Shown here: positions 16,835 to 26,070 of the stretch, in pieces | How positions within the stretch are numbered: the stretch's first letter is position 1 | Layout: the number at the start of each line of letters is the position of its first letter | Assembly: GCA_050633545.1 (NCBI GenBank) | Contig: JBOEGS010000001.1 | Location: 1-64,000, forward strand | Direction of reading: 5' to 3' | DNA: 64,000 bases | From: Litorivita sp050633545 | Lineage (GTDB): Bacteria; Pseudomonadota; Alphaproteobacteria; Rhodobacterales; Rhodobacteraceae | Made by a program: the position numbers and the translations under genes | The notes under the pieces: model-generated | The model's database searches: none | Seen by the model: only the letters and a program-made list of their open reading frames with translations | Told to the model about the DNA's origin: nothing

Positions 16835-17611
16835 ATGGCGAGACGGTATATTGACCTTTCGGTGCCCTTGGAGACGGGCATCGCCTCGGATCCGCCGCAG
16901 ATGTTGCCCAAGATCGACTATGTCGATCACGCGGCGAGCGTTGATCTGATCTGCGCCTATTTTCCAGGGCTGACGCAAGAGGAATTGCCTGACGGCGAAG
17001 GATGGGCGGTCGAGAAGCTGGAGCTGTCCAGCCATAACGGCACCCATGTGGATGCGCCCTATCACTACCATTCTACGATGGATGGCGGGCAGCGCGCGAT
17101 CACCATCGACGAGGTGCCTTTGGAGTGGTGTTTCGGGCAAGGCGTGCGGCTTGATTTTCGCGCCCTGCCCGACGGGCATGTGGTGAGCGCCGCCGAGATC
17201 GAGGCGGAACTGGCGCGGATCGGGCATGCTCTCGCGCCGCTTGATATCGTCGTGGTCAATACGGCGGCGGGCGGGCATTACGGGCGCGAGGATTACCTGC
17301 TCAAAGGCTGCGGCATGGGGCGCGAGGCGACCAATTACCTCACCGAGCGCGGTGTGCGTATGGTGGGCACCGATGCGTGGAGTTGGGACGCGCCCTTTGC
17401 CTATACCGCCCGGACCTATGCGCGCGAGGGCGATGCCAGCATCATATGGGAAGGCCACCGCGCGGGGATGGAGCGCGGTTATTGCCAGATCGAGAAAATG
17501 GCCAATCTGGACCTGCTGCCAAGCAGCGGGTTTATGGTGTCGGCCTTCCCGTTCAAGATCAAAGGCGGATCCGCGGGGTTCACGCGGGCCGTGGCGATAC
17601 TGGAGGGTTGA
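16835..17611 (+). CDS. Cyclase-family (kynurenine-formamidase-like) metal hydrolase
   Basis: A 258-aa protein of the putative cyclase family, with the metal motif SSHNGTHVDAPYHYH (HxGTHxDxPxH) at about 67-81. Members include KynB formamidase and hydrolases of cyclic amides or lactones; annotation as 'cyclase' is by family name only. It is the last gene of the operon behind the operator at 13991, preceded by AGGGAGCAAAG. A second hydrolase for ring or lactone opening would fit the lactonase upstream. Confidence 0.82.
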   Translation: MARRYIDLSVPLETGIASDPPQMLPKIDYVDHAASVDLICAYFPGLTQEELPDGEGWAVEKLELSSHNGTHVDAPYHYHSTMDGGQRAITIDEVPLEWCFGQGVRLDFRALPDGHVVSAAEIEAELARIGHALAPLDIVVVNTAAGGHYGREDYLLKGCGMGREATNYLTERGVRMVGTDAWSWDAPFAYTARTYAREGDASIIWEGHRAGMERGYCQIEKMANLDLLPSSGFMVSAFPFKIKGGSAGFTRAVAILEG

Positions 17612-17719
17612 GCCGTGACGATTGGGGCGACGAAGCGGCTCAAACTTTAGCGGGATCGCGCGTGGGGATCTGCGCCTCCGGCGGGGATATTTTTAGAAAG
17701 CAGAAAGCGGCGGAATTTC

Positions 17720-17755
17720 AAAACGCCCCCCGTTGGATTTGGCGGGGGGCGTTTT
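17720..17755. terminator. Bidirectional rho-independent terminator
   Basis: A 12-bp perfect stem AAAACGCCCCCC / GGGGGGCGTTTT with a 12-nt loop lies between the convergent cyclase and TRAP large-subunit genes. Confidence 0.85.
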
Positions 17756-17769
17756 GTTTCTGGGCCTGT

Positions 17770-19170
17770 CTAGACCAGTGACGGCAGGTAGAGCACGATT
17801 TGCGGGAAGGCGATCAGCAGGCCGATCGTCGCCGCATCGGCGAAGAAGAAGGGCATCACCCCTCGGAACACGTCTTGGACCGTCAGATCGTCGCGTACGC
17901 CCGCCACCACAAAGCAATTGAGCCCGATGGGCGGCGTGATCAGACAGAACTCGGCCATTTTGACCACCAAGATGCCGAACCAGATGGCGCACATCGGGCC
18001 GGACATGCCAAAGGCGCTGTCGGCGGCAGAGACCATTTCGCCGCCGTTCAGCGCCATGACCGCCGGATAGACCACCGGAAGCGTCAAGAGCAACATGCCG
18101 ATGGCATCCATGAACATGCCCAAGACCGCATAGGCCAGCAGGATGAAGATCAGCGTCAGCATCGGAGATTGTTCAAGACCCGAGATCCATTCGGCGAAGG
18201 CCGAGGGCAATTCGGCAAAGCCCAAGAAGCGCACATAGATCAGCACGCCCCAGATGATGGTGAAGATCATCGCCGAGAGTTTTGCGGTCTCCAGCAGCGC
18301 GTCTTTGAGCTGGCTCCAGCGCATGCCTTGGAAGACCGCCATGAGGAAGACCACAAAAGCGCCAAGCGCGCCGCCTTCGGTTGGCGTGCCCCAAGGATCG
18401 CCGCCGAAGGGGTTGTAGATAAAGAAGATGATGATGCCGACCACGAAGAAAATCGGAAAGGCCGGCGGCAGGGAGGCGAATTTTTCGCGCCATGTGTAGC
18501 CGGTGATTTTCGGGCCGTAGGAGGGCCAGATCATCGCCATGCCGACGATCAATGTCACATAGACGATGGCCGAAAAGGCACCGGGGATGAAGCCCGCGAG
18601 CAGCAGTTTTCCGACGTCTTGCTCGACGATGATCGCATAGATCACGAGGATCGCCGAGGGCGGGATCAAGGAGGCCAACGTGCCTGCGGCGGCGACGACG
18701 CCCGCGGCAAAGCGTTTGTTATATCCCATCGCCTGCATTTCGGGGATCGCGATGCGGGCAAAAACCGCCGAGGTTGCGACCGAAGCGCCCGAAACCGCCG
18801 AGAAGCCCGCCGTGGCAAAGACCGTGGCGACCGCCATGCCGCCCGGCATCCATCCGGCCCAGCGTTTGGCCGCCTCGAACAGCGCTTTGGTCAGCCCCGC
18901 ATAATAGGCCAGATAGCCGATCAAGATGAAGGTCGGGATCAAGGAGAGCGCTTGGGAGGAGACTTTGGCATGGGGCACCTGCCCCGCCGTTTTCACCGAA
19001 ATGGTGAGCGCTTTCATAAACTTATCGGGGTTATACCCGAATTTGGCCCAAAAAATCCACGTCAGGCCGATAAAGCCTGCCAATGCGGCGGCAAAGGCCA
19101 CGCGCATGCCGAGGATGACAAAGAGCAGCAAGCCGCCCGAGACGATAATGCCGATATCGATGGGTTCCAT
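17770..19170 (-). CDS. TRAP transporter large permease (DctM-like)
   Basis: A 466-aa polytopic inner-membrane protein of the DctM family. It has many hydrophobic segments, the family segments LIPPSAILVIYAIIVEQ and LITPPIGLNCFVV, and FMDAIGMLLLTLPVVYP in the second half. It forms the Na+-driven transport channel with the small DctQ subunit; the DctQ stop directly abuts this start. The cognate binding protein is encoded upstream in the same orientation. Import of an organic acid is expected. Confidence 0.9.
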   Translation of the reverse strand: MEPIDIGIIVSGGLLLFVILGMRVAFAAALAGFIGLTWIFWAKFGYNPDKFMKALTISVKTAGQVPHAKVSSQALSLIPTFILIGYLAYYAGLTKALFEAAKRWAGWMPGGMAVATVFATAGFSAVSGASVATSAVFARIAIPEMQAMGYNKRFAAGVVAAAGTLASLIPPSAILVIYAIIVEQDVGKLLLAGFIPGAFSAIVYVTLIVGMAMIWPSYGPKITGYTWREKFASLPPAFPIFFVVGIIIFFIYNPFGGDPWGTPTEGGALGAFVVFLMAVFQGMRWSQLKDALLETAKLSAMIFTIIWGVLIYVRFLGFAELPSAFAEWISGLEQSPMLTLIFILLAYAVLGMFMDAIGMLLLTLPVVYPAVMALNGGEMVSAADSAFGMSGPMCAIWFGILVVKMAEFCLITPPIGLNCFVVAGVRDDLTVQDVFRGVMPFFFADAATIGLLIAFPQIVLYLPSLV

Positions 19171-19815
19171 TTAGGCGGTCCCTCCGTTGTCGAGGGCGCT
19201 GACATGGCTGGCTTCTTCGGCGGCCTGTTCGGCGGCGGTGAGCGGCAAGGGCACGGCAATCGGGTTTTGCGCGCCGGTCACAAAGGCGCGCCCGTAGGCC
19301 CAGATTTGCAAGGCAAGACGCAGGGCCAGAATGGAGAAGGCAAAGGGCACCAAGAGTTTAGCAGGCCAGACCGGCAGGCGGATATCGATGGTGCTGTCGC
19401 GGCTCCACAGGGGGGCGGCGAAATCGAAGCTGCGATCAAAATGCGCCCATGAGCCCCAGATCAGGAATAGCACCAAGACCAGCATCACGAGGACCGAGAA
19501 AAGCTCGACCGCCCACATGGCGCGGCCTTTGAGTTTGCCGATCAGGATGTCCATGCGGATATGGCCGCCGTTGCGTTGGGTATAGCTGATGCCCATGAAA
19601 GCGATGAGCGGCATGGTGATCTCGATCCAGTCCACATATCCGGGCACCGGAAAATTCAACAGGTTGCGCCCCGTGACGGAGACCACCGCCAAGAGCATCA
19701 AGCCAAAGACCGCGAGGCCGCTGACCAGAGCCAGCCTGATTTCTATGGCTTCGAGGGCCTGATCTATCCGGCTGAGCCGTGATCCGTCCCTGAGCACCGA
19801 TGCGTTGCCTGCCAT
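19171..19815 (-). CDS. TRAP transporter small permease (DctQ-like)
   Basis: A 214-aa four-helix membrane protein. ALEAIEIRLALVSGLAVFGL opens the first segment, and the family motif around GYVDWIEITMPLIAFMGISY is present. Start 19815 (MAGNASVL) is preferred since upstream codons are Arg/Cys-rich and non-coding in character, and GGGGGACAGG lies just before it. It binds DctM to give the functional QM permease. Confidence 0.88.
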   Translation of the reverse strand: MAGNASVLRDGSRLSRIDQALEAIEIRLALVSGLAVFGLMLLAVVSVTGRNLLNFPVPGYVDWIEITMPLIAFMGISYTQRNGGHIRMDILIGKLKGRAMWAVELFSVLVMLVLVLFLIWGSWAHFDRSFDFAAPLWSRDSTIDIRLPVWPAKLLVPFAFSILALRLALQIWAYGRAFVTGAQNPIAVPLPLTAAEQAAEEASHVSALDNGGTA

Positions 19816-19967
19816 TTGGCCTGTCCCCCTGTGGATGTCATTGGCTGTTTTGGATGCTGCGCAACATCCGCGCCCCCGATGTCTTTGCACGGGTTTGGTG
19901 CGGCGGCGGGCAAAACCGCCCGCCCCTTGGCAAATGCAAAGGGCGGGCGGCAAGCGTTTTGACCGGC

Positions 19968-20975
19968 TTAGCGGGCGGCGGCCAGCGTGGTGTCGACCAG
20001 ATCAACCAATTCTTGCGCCGGAATGCCCTGCGCTGTCATTTTCTCGATCCAAGCTTTGCGTGCGGGGCCTGCGGCGGCCTCACGGAATTTGCCAAGCTCT
20101 TCGTCGGACATCATGACTTTGGTCACGTTCTTTTCGGCCAGAACGCCGTCCCATTTTTTCAAGATCTCGCCATATTGCGCCAGATAGGTGGTCAAGGCTT
20201 CCTCGACCGAGCTGTCCAATGCGGCGCGCTCGGCGTCCGACAGCGCATCATAGGCGTCGGTGTTGACCACAACGGGGCAATTCACGGTGCCGGGGTTGAG
20301 GTTGGCGGTCCACCAATCGGCCTGATCAATGGTGCGATAGGCGAAATGCGCGTGCTGGGCAAAGGCGACGGTGTCGACCACGCCGCTTTCCATCGCATTA
20401 TAGGCCTCGGTCGCGGTCACCGATGTCGGCACGGCGCCAACGGATTTGAACGCCTCGCCCAAACCGCCCGTCGCGCGCACGCGCAGACCGTTCATTTTCG
20501 CAACCGTATCGCGCGGCTCGCCGGTGCCGACGAGGTTATATTGCGGCATCGGCGAAGGCATCAACAGACGCGCATTCCAACGGTCAAGGTCCTTGGCCAC
20601 GGCGGGGTGCGCATAGACCGCCATCGATACGGCGACCTCTTCGGCCAATGTGTTCACGCCGATGAAGGGCAATTCAAGAACCGTCAGCGTCGGGTTCTTG
20701 TCTTCGTGGTAACCGGCACAGAACTGCGCCATCTCGAAGGCACCGATGGAAATGCCATCAAGGTTTTCCTTGTTCGAGGACAGACCGCCATAGCTGATGT
20801 TGAGCTTGAACTCGCCATTGGTTTTCGCTTGGATCAGCTCGTTGAGCTTTTCGATATGCGAGGTAAAGACCCGCGGCTTGCCCCAGACCGAGACATTCCA
20901 TTCGGTCGCCATTGCGCTCGATGCCATAGCGGTAACCAGAGCCGCCACAGCGGCTGTATTTGCGAATTTTTTCAT
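19968..20975 (-). CDS. TRAP transporter periplasmic solute-binding protein (DctP-like)
   Basis: A 335-aa secreted protein with a clear signal peptide (MKKFANTAAVAALVTAMASS, cleavage near AMA-TEW). GLRVRATGG contains the conserved Arg that normally binds the ligand carboxylate. A strong GGGAGATACAC lies before ATG 20975. A 152-nt gap to DctQ is longer than usual but has no clear terminator. The ligand is a carboxylate by family; the location next to the TetR island suggests its substrate feeds that pathway. No copy of the TetR palindrome was found in the upstream gap 20976-21123. Confidence 0.88.
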   Translation of the reverse strand: MKKFANTAAVAALVTAMASSAMATEWNVSVWGKPRVFTSHIEKLNELIQAKTNGEFKLNISYGGLSSNKENLDGISIGAFEMAQFCAGYHEDKNPTLTVLELPFIGVNTLAEEVAVSMAVYAHPAVAKDLDRWNARLLMPSPMPQYNLVGTGEPRDTVAKMNGLRVRATGGLGEAFKSVGAVPTSVTATEAYNAMESGVVDTVAFAQHAHFAYRTIDQADWWTANLNPGTVNCPVVVNTDAYDALSDAERAALDSSVEEALTTYLAQYGEILKKWDGVLAEKNVTKVMMSDEELGKFREAAAGPARKAWIEKMTAQGIPAQELVDLVDTTLAAAR

Positions 20976-21123
20976 GTGTATCTCCCTATTGGCCACCCTC
21001 TCCCAAAGGCGGCATGCGGGGGAAGGCTACTCTGCGAGGCGGCGGCTTGCCAAGGACCAAACCGCGCCGGAATGCGTTTTTGCACTGCAGAAATAGCGCT
21101 ATCAGCGCCATATATACCCAGTC

Positions 21124-21897
21124 CTACGGAGCCGCTTCGCCGCAAATCTCGACATGGGTGCCCCATTCGGCGCAGCGCTGCGCCAGATCACCGGGCAGCG
21201 GGCGGTCGGTGAAGAAACTGTCGATTTCCGACAGCGACGCGATTCGCGCCGGTGCGCTGCGTTGAAATTTCGACGCATCGGACACCAGACAGGTTTTGCG
21301 CGCTTGGCGGATGATCGTCTGGCTCACCCCGACCTCTTGGATATCGAAATCGAGCAGGTCGCCCTCGCCGTCCAAAGCCGAACAGCCGATCACCGCGAAA
21401 TCGAACTTGAACTGTTCGATGGCGCGGGTGGTCAAGGCCCCAACAAGCCCCCCGTCCGAGCGGCGCAACGTGCCCCCCGCGACGATGATCTCGCAATCAC
21501 GATTGGCGACCAAGATATTGGCGACATTCATATTATTGGTGATCACCAACAGGTCGCGGTGGTGCAAAAGCGCGCGGGCGACGGCCTCGGTCGAGGTGCC
21601 GATATTGAGGAAGACCGAGGCGCTTTCGGGGATATGGCGTGCGCAGGCCCGCGCCATCGCCGCCTTGGCCGCCTCATTGAGGCCGCGCCGGTCCTCATAT
21701 CCGATGTTGGAGACGCCCGAGGGCAAGACCGCCCCGCCGTGAACCCGCTCCAAGCGGCCCGCATCGGCCAGTTCGGCCAAATCGCGGCGGATGGTTTGCA
21801 CCGTGACGCCAAAGCGTTCGGCCAAGCCGTCCACGGTCACTTTGCCCTCGCTGCGCGCGATCTCAAGGATATCCGGCAAGCGGAAATTCTGCGACAT
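21124..21897 (-). CDS. glpR: DeoR-family glycerol regulon repressor
   Basis: A 257-aa DeoR-type repressor. The N-terminal winged HTH includes LAERFGVTVQTIRRDLAEL, followed by the linker LERVHGGAVLPSG. The C-terminal sugar-phosphate-sensing domain contains TRAIEQFKFDFAVIGCSALD. It is divergent from glpD, as in alphaproteobacterial glycerol loci, which supports glycerol-3-phosphate as ligand. Read away from glpD, it ends 148 nt before the dctP start. A GGAGAGGGC lies ahead of the ATG at 21897. Confidence 0.85.
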   Translation of the reverse strand: MSQNFRLPDILEIARSEGKVTVDGLAERFGVTVQTIRRDLAELADAGRLERVHGGAVLPSGVSNIGYEDRRGLNEAAKAAMARACARHIPESASVFLNIGTSTEAVARALLHHRDLLVITNNMNVANILVANRDCEIIVAGGTLRRSDGGLVGALTTRAIEQFKFDFAVIGCSALDGEGDLLDFDIQEVGVSQTIIRQARKTCLVSDASKFQRSAPARIASLSEIDSFFTDRPLPGDLAQRCAEWGTHVEICGEAAP

Positions 21898-22063
21898 GCC
21901 CTCTCCTCACGGCCCGTTTTCGAATTTGTTCGCGCGACAGTGCTGCGCTTTCGCTTTCAAATCAAGCATGGGCTGCGGCTCTGCGTCAAAACAGCCGTTT
22001 TCGGGGGCGAATCCCCCGCGCAGGGGGCGTGCGAGCGGGCATCGATTCGGAAAAACCGTGAGA

Positions 22064-22177
22064 AAACGAAAATGATTCGCCGCCGAATCGTCAAAACCGC
22101 GCCGATACCGTGAGTGACGCCAGGTCCAATTGCCTGTTTTTCAACGGTATTCCGCACAAGCGAACAGAAACGAAAAT
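22064..22177. promoter_or_regulatory. Candidate GlpR operator half-sites in the glpR-glpD intergenic region
   Basis: The 347-nt gap 21898-22244 is AT-richer than its surroundings and contains two copies of AAACGAAAAT (22064-22073 and 22168-22177), the first followed by GATTCGCCG. TTTTCG also occurs at 21918 and 21997. TTCG/CGAA repeats are typical of DeoR-type GlpR sites. Exact promoter boxes could not be fixed. Confidence 0.35.
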
Positions 22178-22244
22178 ATCCGCGTTGACGGACCGCCGCA
22201 AATCGTGTGTGTTTGCGCAATCATCAACGCTTTGGGAGGGGCGC

Positions 22245-23846
22245 GTGGACCAATCCGCATCACAGCCACAGACCTATGATCTGCTCGTCATCGGCGGCGG
22301 GATCAACGGCTGCGGCATCGCGCGCGATGCGGCGGGGCGCGGGCTATCGGTCGCCTTGGCGGAGATGAACGATCTGGCCTCGGCCACCTCCTCGGCTTCG
22401 ACAAAACTCTTCCACGGCGGGCTGCGCTATCTGGAGTATTTCGAGGTGCGGCTGGTGCGCGAGGCGTTGATCGAGCGCGAAATCCTGCTTTCGGCGATGC
22501 CGCATATCTCTTGGCCCATGCGCTTTGTGCTGCCCTATCACCGCGACATGCGCTTCGAAGGCGGCACGCCAACCTCGACGCTTTTGTCGGCGGTGATGCC
22601 ATGGATGAAGGGGCGGCGTCCGGCATGGTTGATCCGGCTGGGGCTGTTTCTATACGACCATCTGGGCGGGCGCAAAATCCTGCCCGCGACGGCGACGCTG
22701 GACTTGAAGAACGCCCCAGAAGGCGCGCCGCTCAAAGAGAAATTCGTCAAAGCCTATGAATATTCCGACTGCTGGATCGAGGATTCGCGGCTGGTGGTTC
22801 TCAATGCCCGCGACGCCGAAGCGCGCGGCGCGCAGATCTGGACCAATCACAAGGTCACCTCCGCCGCGCGGGTCGGTGATATCTGGGAGGTGCAAATCGA
22901 GGACCGCGCCAAAGGGACCGAACGCAGCGTCAAGGCGCGGATGTTGATCAATGCGGCGGGGCCATGGGTCGGCGATGTAATCCAAAGCAAGGTGCGGATC
23001 AATTCGACCGAAGGCGTGCGATTGGTGCGCGGCAGCCATATCGTCACCAAAAAGCTCTATAATCACGACAAATGCTATTTCTTCCAAGGCACCGACGGGC
23101 GGATCATCTTCGCCATTCCCTATGAGAATGATTTCACCTTGATCGGCACCACGGATGCCGAACATGACACGCCCGACCAACGCCCGATCTGCACCGACGC
23201 CGAGCGCGATTACCTGTGCGCCTTTGCCTCGGAGTATTTCAAGACGCCGGTGACCCAAGAGGATATCGTTTGGACCTATTCCGGCGTGCGCCCGCTTTAC
23301 GATGACGGGGCAAGCTCGGCCACCGCTGCCACCCGCGACTACACGCTCAAGATCGATGATACGGGCGGCGCGCCGGTGCTCAATGTCTTTGGCGGAAAAA
23401 TCACCACCTACCGCCGCCTAGCCGAAAGCGCGATGGAGATGATCACGCCCTATTTTCAATCTGTTAGCGGCAAATGGACGGCTGGCGTGCCTTTGCCTGG
23501 CGGGGATTTTGCGGTGCGCGATTTCGACCGGATTTGCGCCGATCTGGCGCGCGACTACGGGTTTTTGCCCCCTGCCCTCGCGCGCCGTTTGTGCCGTGCT
23601 TACGGGCTTGAGGCGCGCGATATTCTGGGCACGGCGACGCGGATCGAGGATTTGGGCTACAGCTTTGGCGCGGGGCTTTACGGCACCGAGGTGCGCTGGT
23701 TGATGGAACACGAATATGCGCGCACCGCCGAGGATGTGATCTGGCGCCGCACCAAGCTTGGCCTGCGCCTGAGCGCTGCGGAGATTGCCGGATTGGACGT
23801 CTGGATGGAAGCGCGACGCGCCGAAATGCCTCAGGCCGCAGAATGA
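22245..23846 (+). CDS. glpD: Glycerol-3-phosphate dehydrogenase, FAD-dependent
   Basis: A 533-aa aerobic G3P dehydrogenase of the inner membrane surface. It oxidises sn-glycerol-3-phosphate to dihydroxyacetone phosphate and passes electrons to ubiquinone. The N-terminal FAD motif is LLVIGGGINGCGIARDAAG; STKLFHGGLRYLEYFEV and GGKITTYRRLAE are GlpD signatures. I chose the GTG at 22245 because GGGAGGGG sits just upstream; the frame to 22110 contains non-typical sequence. First gene of the glycerol operon, followed by glpS after 40 nt. Confidence 0.92.
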   Translation: MDQSASQPQTYDLLVIGGGINGCGIARDAAGRGLSVALAEMNDLASATSSASTKLFHGGLRYLEYFEVRLVREALIEREILLSAMPHISWPMRFVLPYHRDMRFEGGTPTSTLLSAVMPWMKGRRPAWLIRLGLFLYDHLGGRKILPATATLDLKNAPEGAPLKEKFVKAYEYSDCWIEDSRLVVLNARDAEARGAQIWTNHKVTSAARVGDIWEVQIEDRAKGTERSVKARMLINAAGPWVGDVIQSKVRINSTEGVRLVRGSHIVTKKLYNHDKCYFFQGTDGRIIFAIPYENDFTLIGTTDAEHDTPDQRPICTDAERDYLCAFASEYFKTPVTQEDIVWTYSGVRPLYDDGASSATAATRDYTLKIDDTGGAPVLNVFGGKITTYRRLAESAMEMITPYFQSVSGKWTAGVPLPGGDFAVRDFDRICADLARDYGFLPPALARRLCRAYGLEARDILGTATRIEDLGYSFGAGLYGTEVRWLMEHEYARTAEDVIWRRTKLGLRLSAAEIAGLDVWMEARRAEMPQAAE

Positions 23847-23886
23847 CACAAGGATCACCCCACCGCATGAAGACAGGAACCGCGCA

Positions 23887-24975
23887 ATGACGTTGAAACT
23901 CGAAGGCGTCTCAAAGACCGTTCAAGGGCAGATGCATATCCAGCCCACGGATTTGACGCTCGAAAATGGCACGATGAATGTGCTGCTGGGGCCGACCTCG
24001 GCGGGCAAGACGTCCTTGATGCGTTTGATGGCCGGATTGGACGCCCCGAGCAGCGGGCGCATCTATTGGAACGGCGCCGATGTGACCGGAATGCGCGTGC
24101 AGGACCGCAAGGTGGCGATGGTCTATCAGCAATTCATCAATTACCCCTCGATGTCGGTTTATGACAATATTGCCTCACCAATGCGGCTTTTGGGGAAATC
24201 CAAGGTTGAAATAGATCAATCGGTGCAAAAAGCTGCCGCGCTGATGAAGCTGGAGGGAATGCTCGATCGCAAGCCTTTGGAGCTGTCGGGCGGGCAACAA
24301 CAGCGCTGCGCCTTGGCGCGGGCTTTGGTCAAGGATGCGGGGCTGGTGCTGCTCGACGAGCCGCTGGCCAATCTGGACTATAAGCTGCGCGAGGAATTGC
24401 GTATCGAGATCCCGAGAATCTTTGAAGAGGCGGGCAGCATTTTCGTCTACGCCACCACCGAGCCGGAAGAGGCGCTGTTGCTGGGCGGCCATACGGCGAC
24501 GCTGTGGGAGGGTCGCGTGACGCAATTCGGCCCCACGCCCGAGGTCTACCGCCGCCCGATTGATGCGACCACAGCGCGGGTGTTTTCCGACCCGCCGATG
24601 AATTTCTTGGAGATTTCCAAGACCGGCAAAAAGCTGATGTTCGGCGAGGGGCAAACCGCCCCTGCGGGCGGCGCATTGGCCGATCTGCCCGACGGGCGAT
24701 ATACCGCAGGGTTTCGACCTAACCATTTGGAAATAAATGAACATGTTAGCAATGCCATGCGCTTCGAGGCGCGGCTTCGGGTGACCGAGCTGACCGGATC
24801 GGAGACCTTTGTGCATCTCGATCACGCGGGCGCGCGATGGGTCGGGTTGATCCACGGGGTGCACCGTTTGGCGATCGGCGAGACGCTCTCGGTCTATCTC
24901 GACCCTGCGCATGTTTACATCTTTGGGCCCGACGGCGCGATGGTCGCGCCTGCGGGCTATGCAGCGGCGGCTTGA
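23887..24975 (+). CDS. glpS: Glycerol ABC transporter ATP-binding protein GlpS
   Basis: A 362-aa ABC ATPase of the MalK/UgpC type. Walker A is GPTSAGKTSLM, the signature is LSGGQQQRCALARAL, and Walker B is LVLLDEPLANLD. A C-terminal TOBE-like regulatory region follows. The Q-loop Gln (VYQQFINYP) is present. It pairs with the second ATPase GlpT to power the glycerol importer GlpPQSTUV known from Rhizobium. Start ATG 23887 lies 40 nt after glpD. A Glu-for-His change at the usual H-loop (ATTEPEEAL instead of a THD-type motif) is visible. Confidence 0.88.
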   Translation: MTLKLEGVSKTVQGQMHIQPTDLTLENGTMNVLLGPTSAGKTSLMRLMAGLDAPSSGRIYWNGADVTGMRVQDRKVAMVYQQFINYPSMSVYDNIASPMRLLGKSKVEIDQSVQKAAALMKLEGMLDRKPLELSGGQQQRCALARALVKDAGLVLLDEPLANLDYKLREELRIEIPRIFEEAGSIFVYATTEPEEALLLGGHTATLWEGRVTQFGPTPEVYRRPIDATTARVFSDPPMNFLEISKTGKKLMFGEGQTAPAGGALADLPDGRYTAGFRPNHLEINEHVSNAMRFEARLRVTELTGSETFVHLDHAGARWVGLIHGVHRLAIGETLSVYLDPAHVYIFGPDGAMVAPAGYAAAA

Positions 24976-24987
24976 GGGAGGCGGATC

Positions 24988-26070
24988 ATGGCGAAAATTA
25001 CACTGGATAATCTGGCGCATAGCTATCTACCCCAACCTCAAAGCGAGGCAGATTTCGCGCTCAAGGAACTCAACCACGATTGGGTCGATGGCGAGGCCTA
25101 TGCCCTGCTGGGTGCCTCGGGCTGCGGGAAATCCACTTTGCTCAACATCATTTCCGGCCTGCTCCAGCCCAGCCAAGGGCGGATTTTGTTCAACGATGTG
25201 GATGTCACCCACGCCCCCACCGCCGAGCGCAACATCGCGCAGGTGTTCCAGTTTCCGGTCGTTTACGACACGATGACGGTGCGCGACAACCTTGCCTTTC
25301 CGCTAAAAAACCGTGGTGCGGACGCGGCTTACGTGGCCTCCCGCGTGCAGCAGATCGCGCAGATGATCGGCATGGAGGACGTGTTGAACCGCAAGGCGCG
25401 CGGGCTGACGGCGGATGCAAAGCAGAAAATCTCGCTCGGGCGCGGCATGGTGCGCGAGGACGTGAATGCCTTGCTCTTTGACGAGCCTTTGACGGTGATC
25501 GACCCGCATATGAAATGGGAATTGCGCACGCAGCTCAAGAGCCTGCACCACGAGTTCGGCCATACGATGATCTATGTGACCCATGACCAGACCGAAGCGC
25601 TGACCTTCGCCGATAAGGTGGTGGTGATGTATGACGGGCGGGTGGTGCAGATCGGCACGCCCGAAGAGCTTTTCGCGCGGCCCGAGCATACATTTGTGGG
25701 CTATTTCATCGGCTCGCCGGGGATGAACCTGTTGCCCGCGCAAGTCAGCGGCACAGTGGCCAATGTCGGCGGCGCCGAGGTGGCTTTGGGCGGGTCCTAC
25801 GGGGCGGCGGATGGCAAGATCGAGATCGGCGTGCGCCCCGAGTTTGTCCGCCTGTCGACCCATGAGGGCCTGCCCGTCAACATCCGCCGCGTCGAGGATG
25901 TGGGCCGCCACAAGATCGTGCGCGCCGATCTTTTCGGGAATGAAATCAATATTATAGCGGGCGAAGGTGATGCAATTGGCGCGGATATGACCCGCGTCAC
26001 ATTCGACCCCGCCGCGATCAACGTCTACCGCAACGATTGGCGCTTGGCGCCGCAAGGAGAGGCCGCCTGA
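24988..26070 (+). CDS. glpT: Glycerol ABC transporter ATP-binding protein GlpT
   Basis: A 360-aa ABC ATPase with an intact Walker A (GASGCGKSTLLN), Walker B (NALLFDEPLTVIDP) and H-loop (YVTHDQTEAL). The C-loop is degenerate: GLTADAKQKISLGRGM stands where LSGGQ is expected. GlpS has the opposite pattern (good signature, altered H-loop), so the heterodimer probably has one complete and one incomplete ATP site. Its stop overlaps the glpP start by 1 nt (TGATG). AGGGAGGCG precedes ATG 24988. Confidence 0.88.
   Translation: MAKITLDNLAHSYLPQPQSEADFALKELNHDWVDGEAYALLGASGCGKSTLLNIISGLLQPSQGRILFNDVDVTHAPTAERNIAQVFQFPVVYDTMTVRDNLAFPLKNRGADAAYVASRVQQIAQMIGMEDVLNRKARGLTADAKQKISLGRGMVREDVNALLFDEPLTVIDPHMKWELRTQLKSLHHEFGHTMIYVTHDQTEALTFADKVVVMYDGRVVQIGTPEELFARPEHTFVGYFIGSPGMNLLPAQVSGTVANVGGAEVALGGSYGAADGKIEIGVRPEFVRLSTHEGLPVNIRRVEDVGRHKIVRADLFGNEINIIAGEGDAIGADMTRVTFDPAAINVYRNDWRLAPQGEAA

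Noticed and set aside
17800..19452. 550-aa open frame on the plus strand
   Set aside because: Shadow of dctM/dctQ; Asp/Arg/His-rich low-complexity product.
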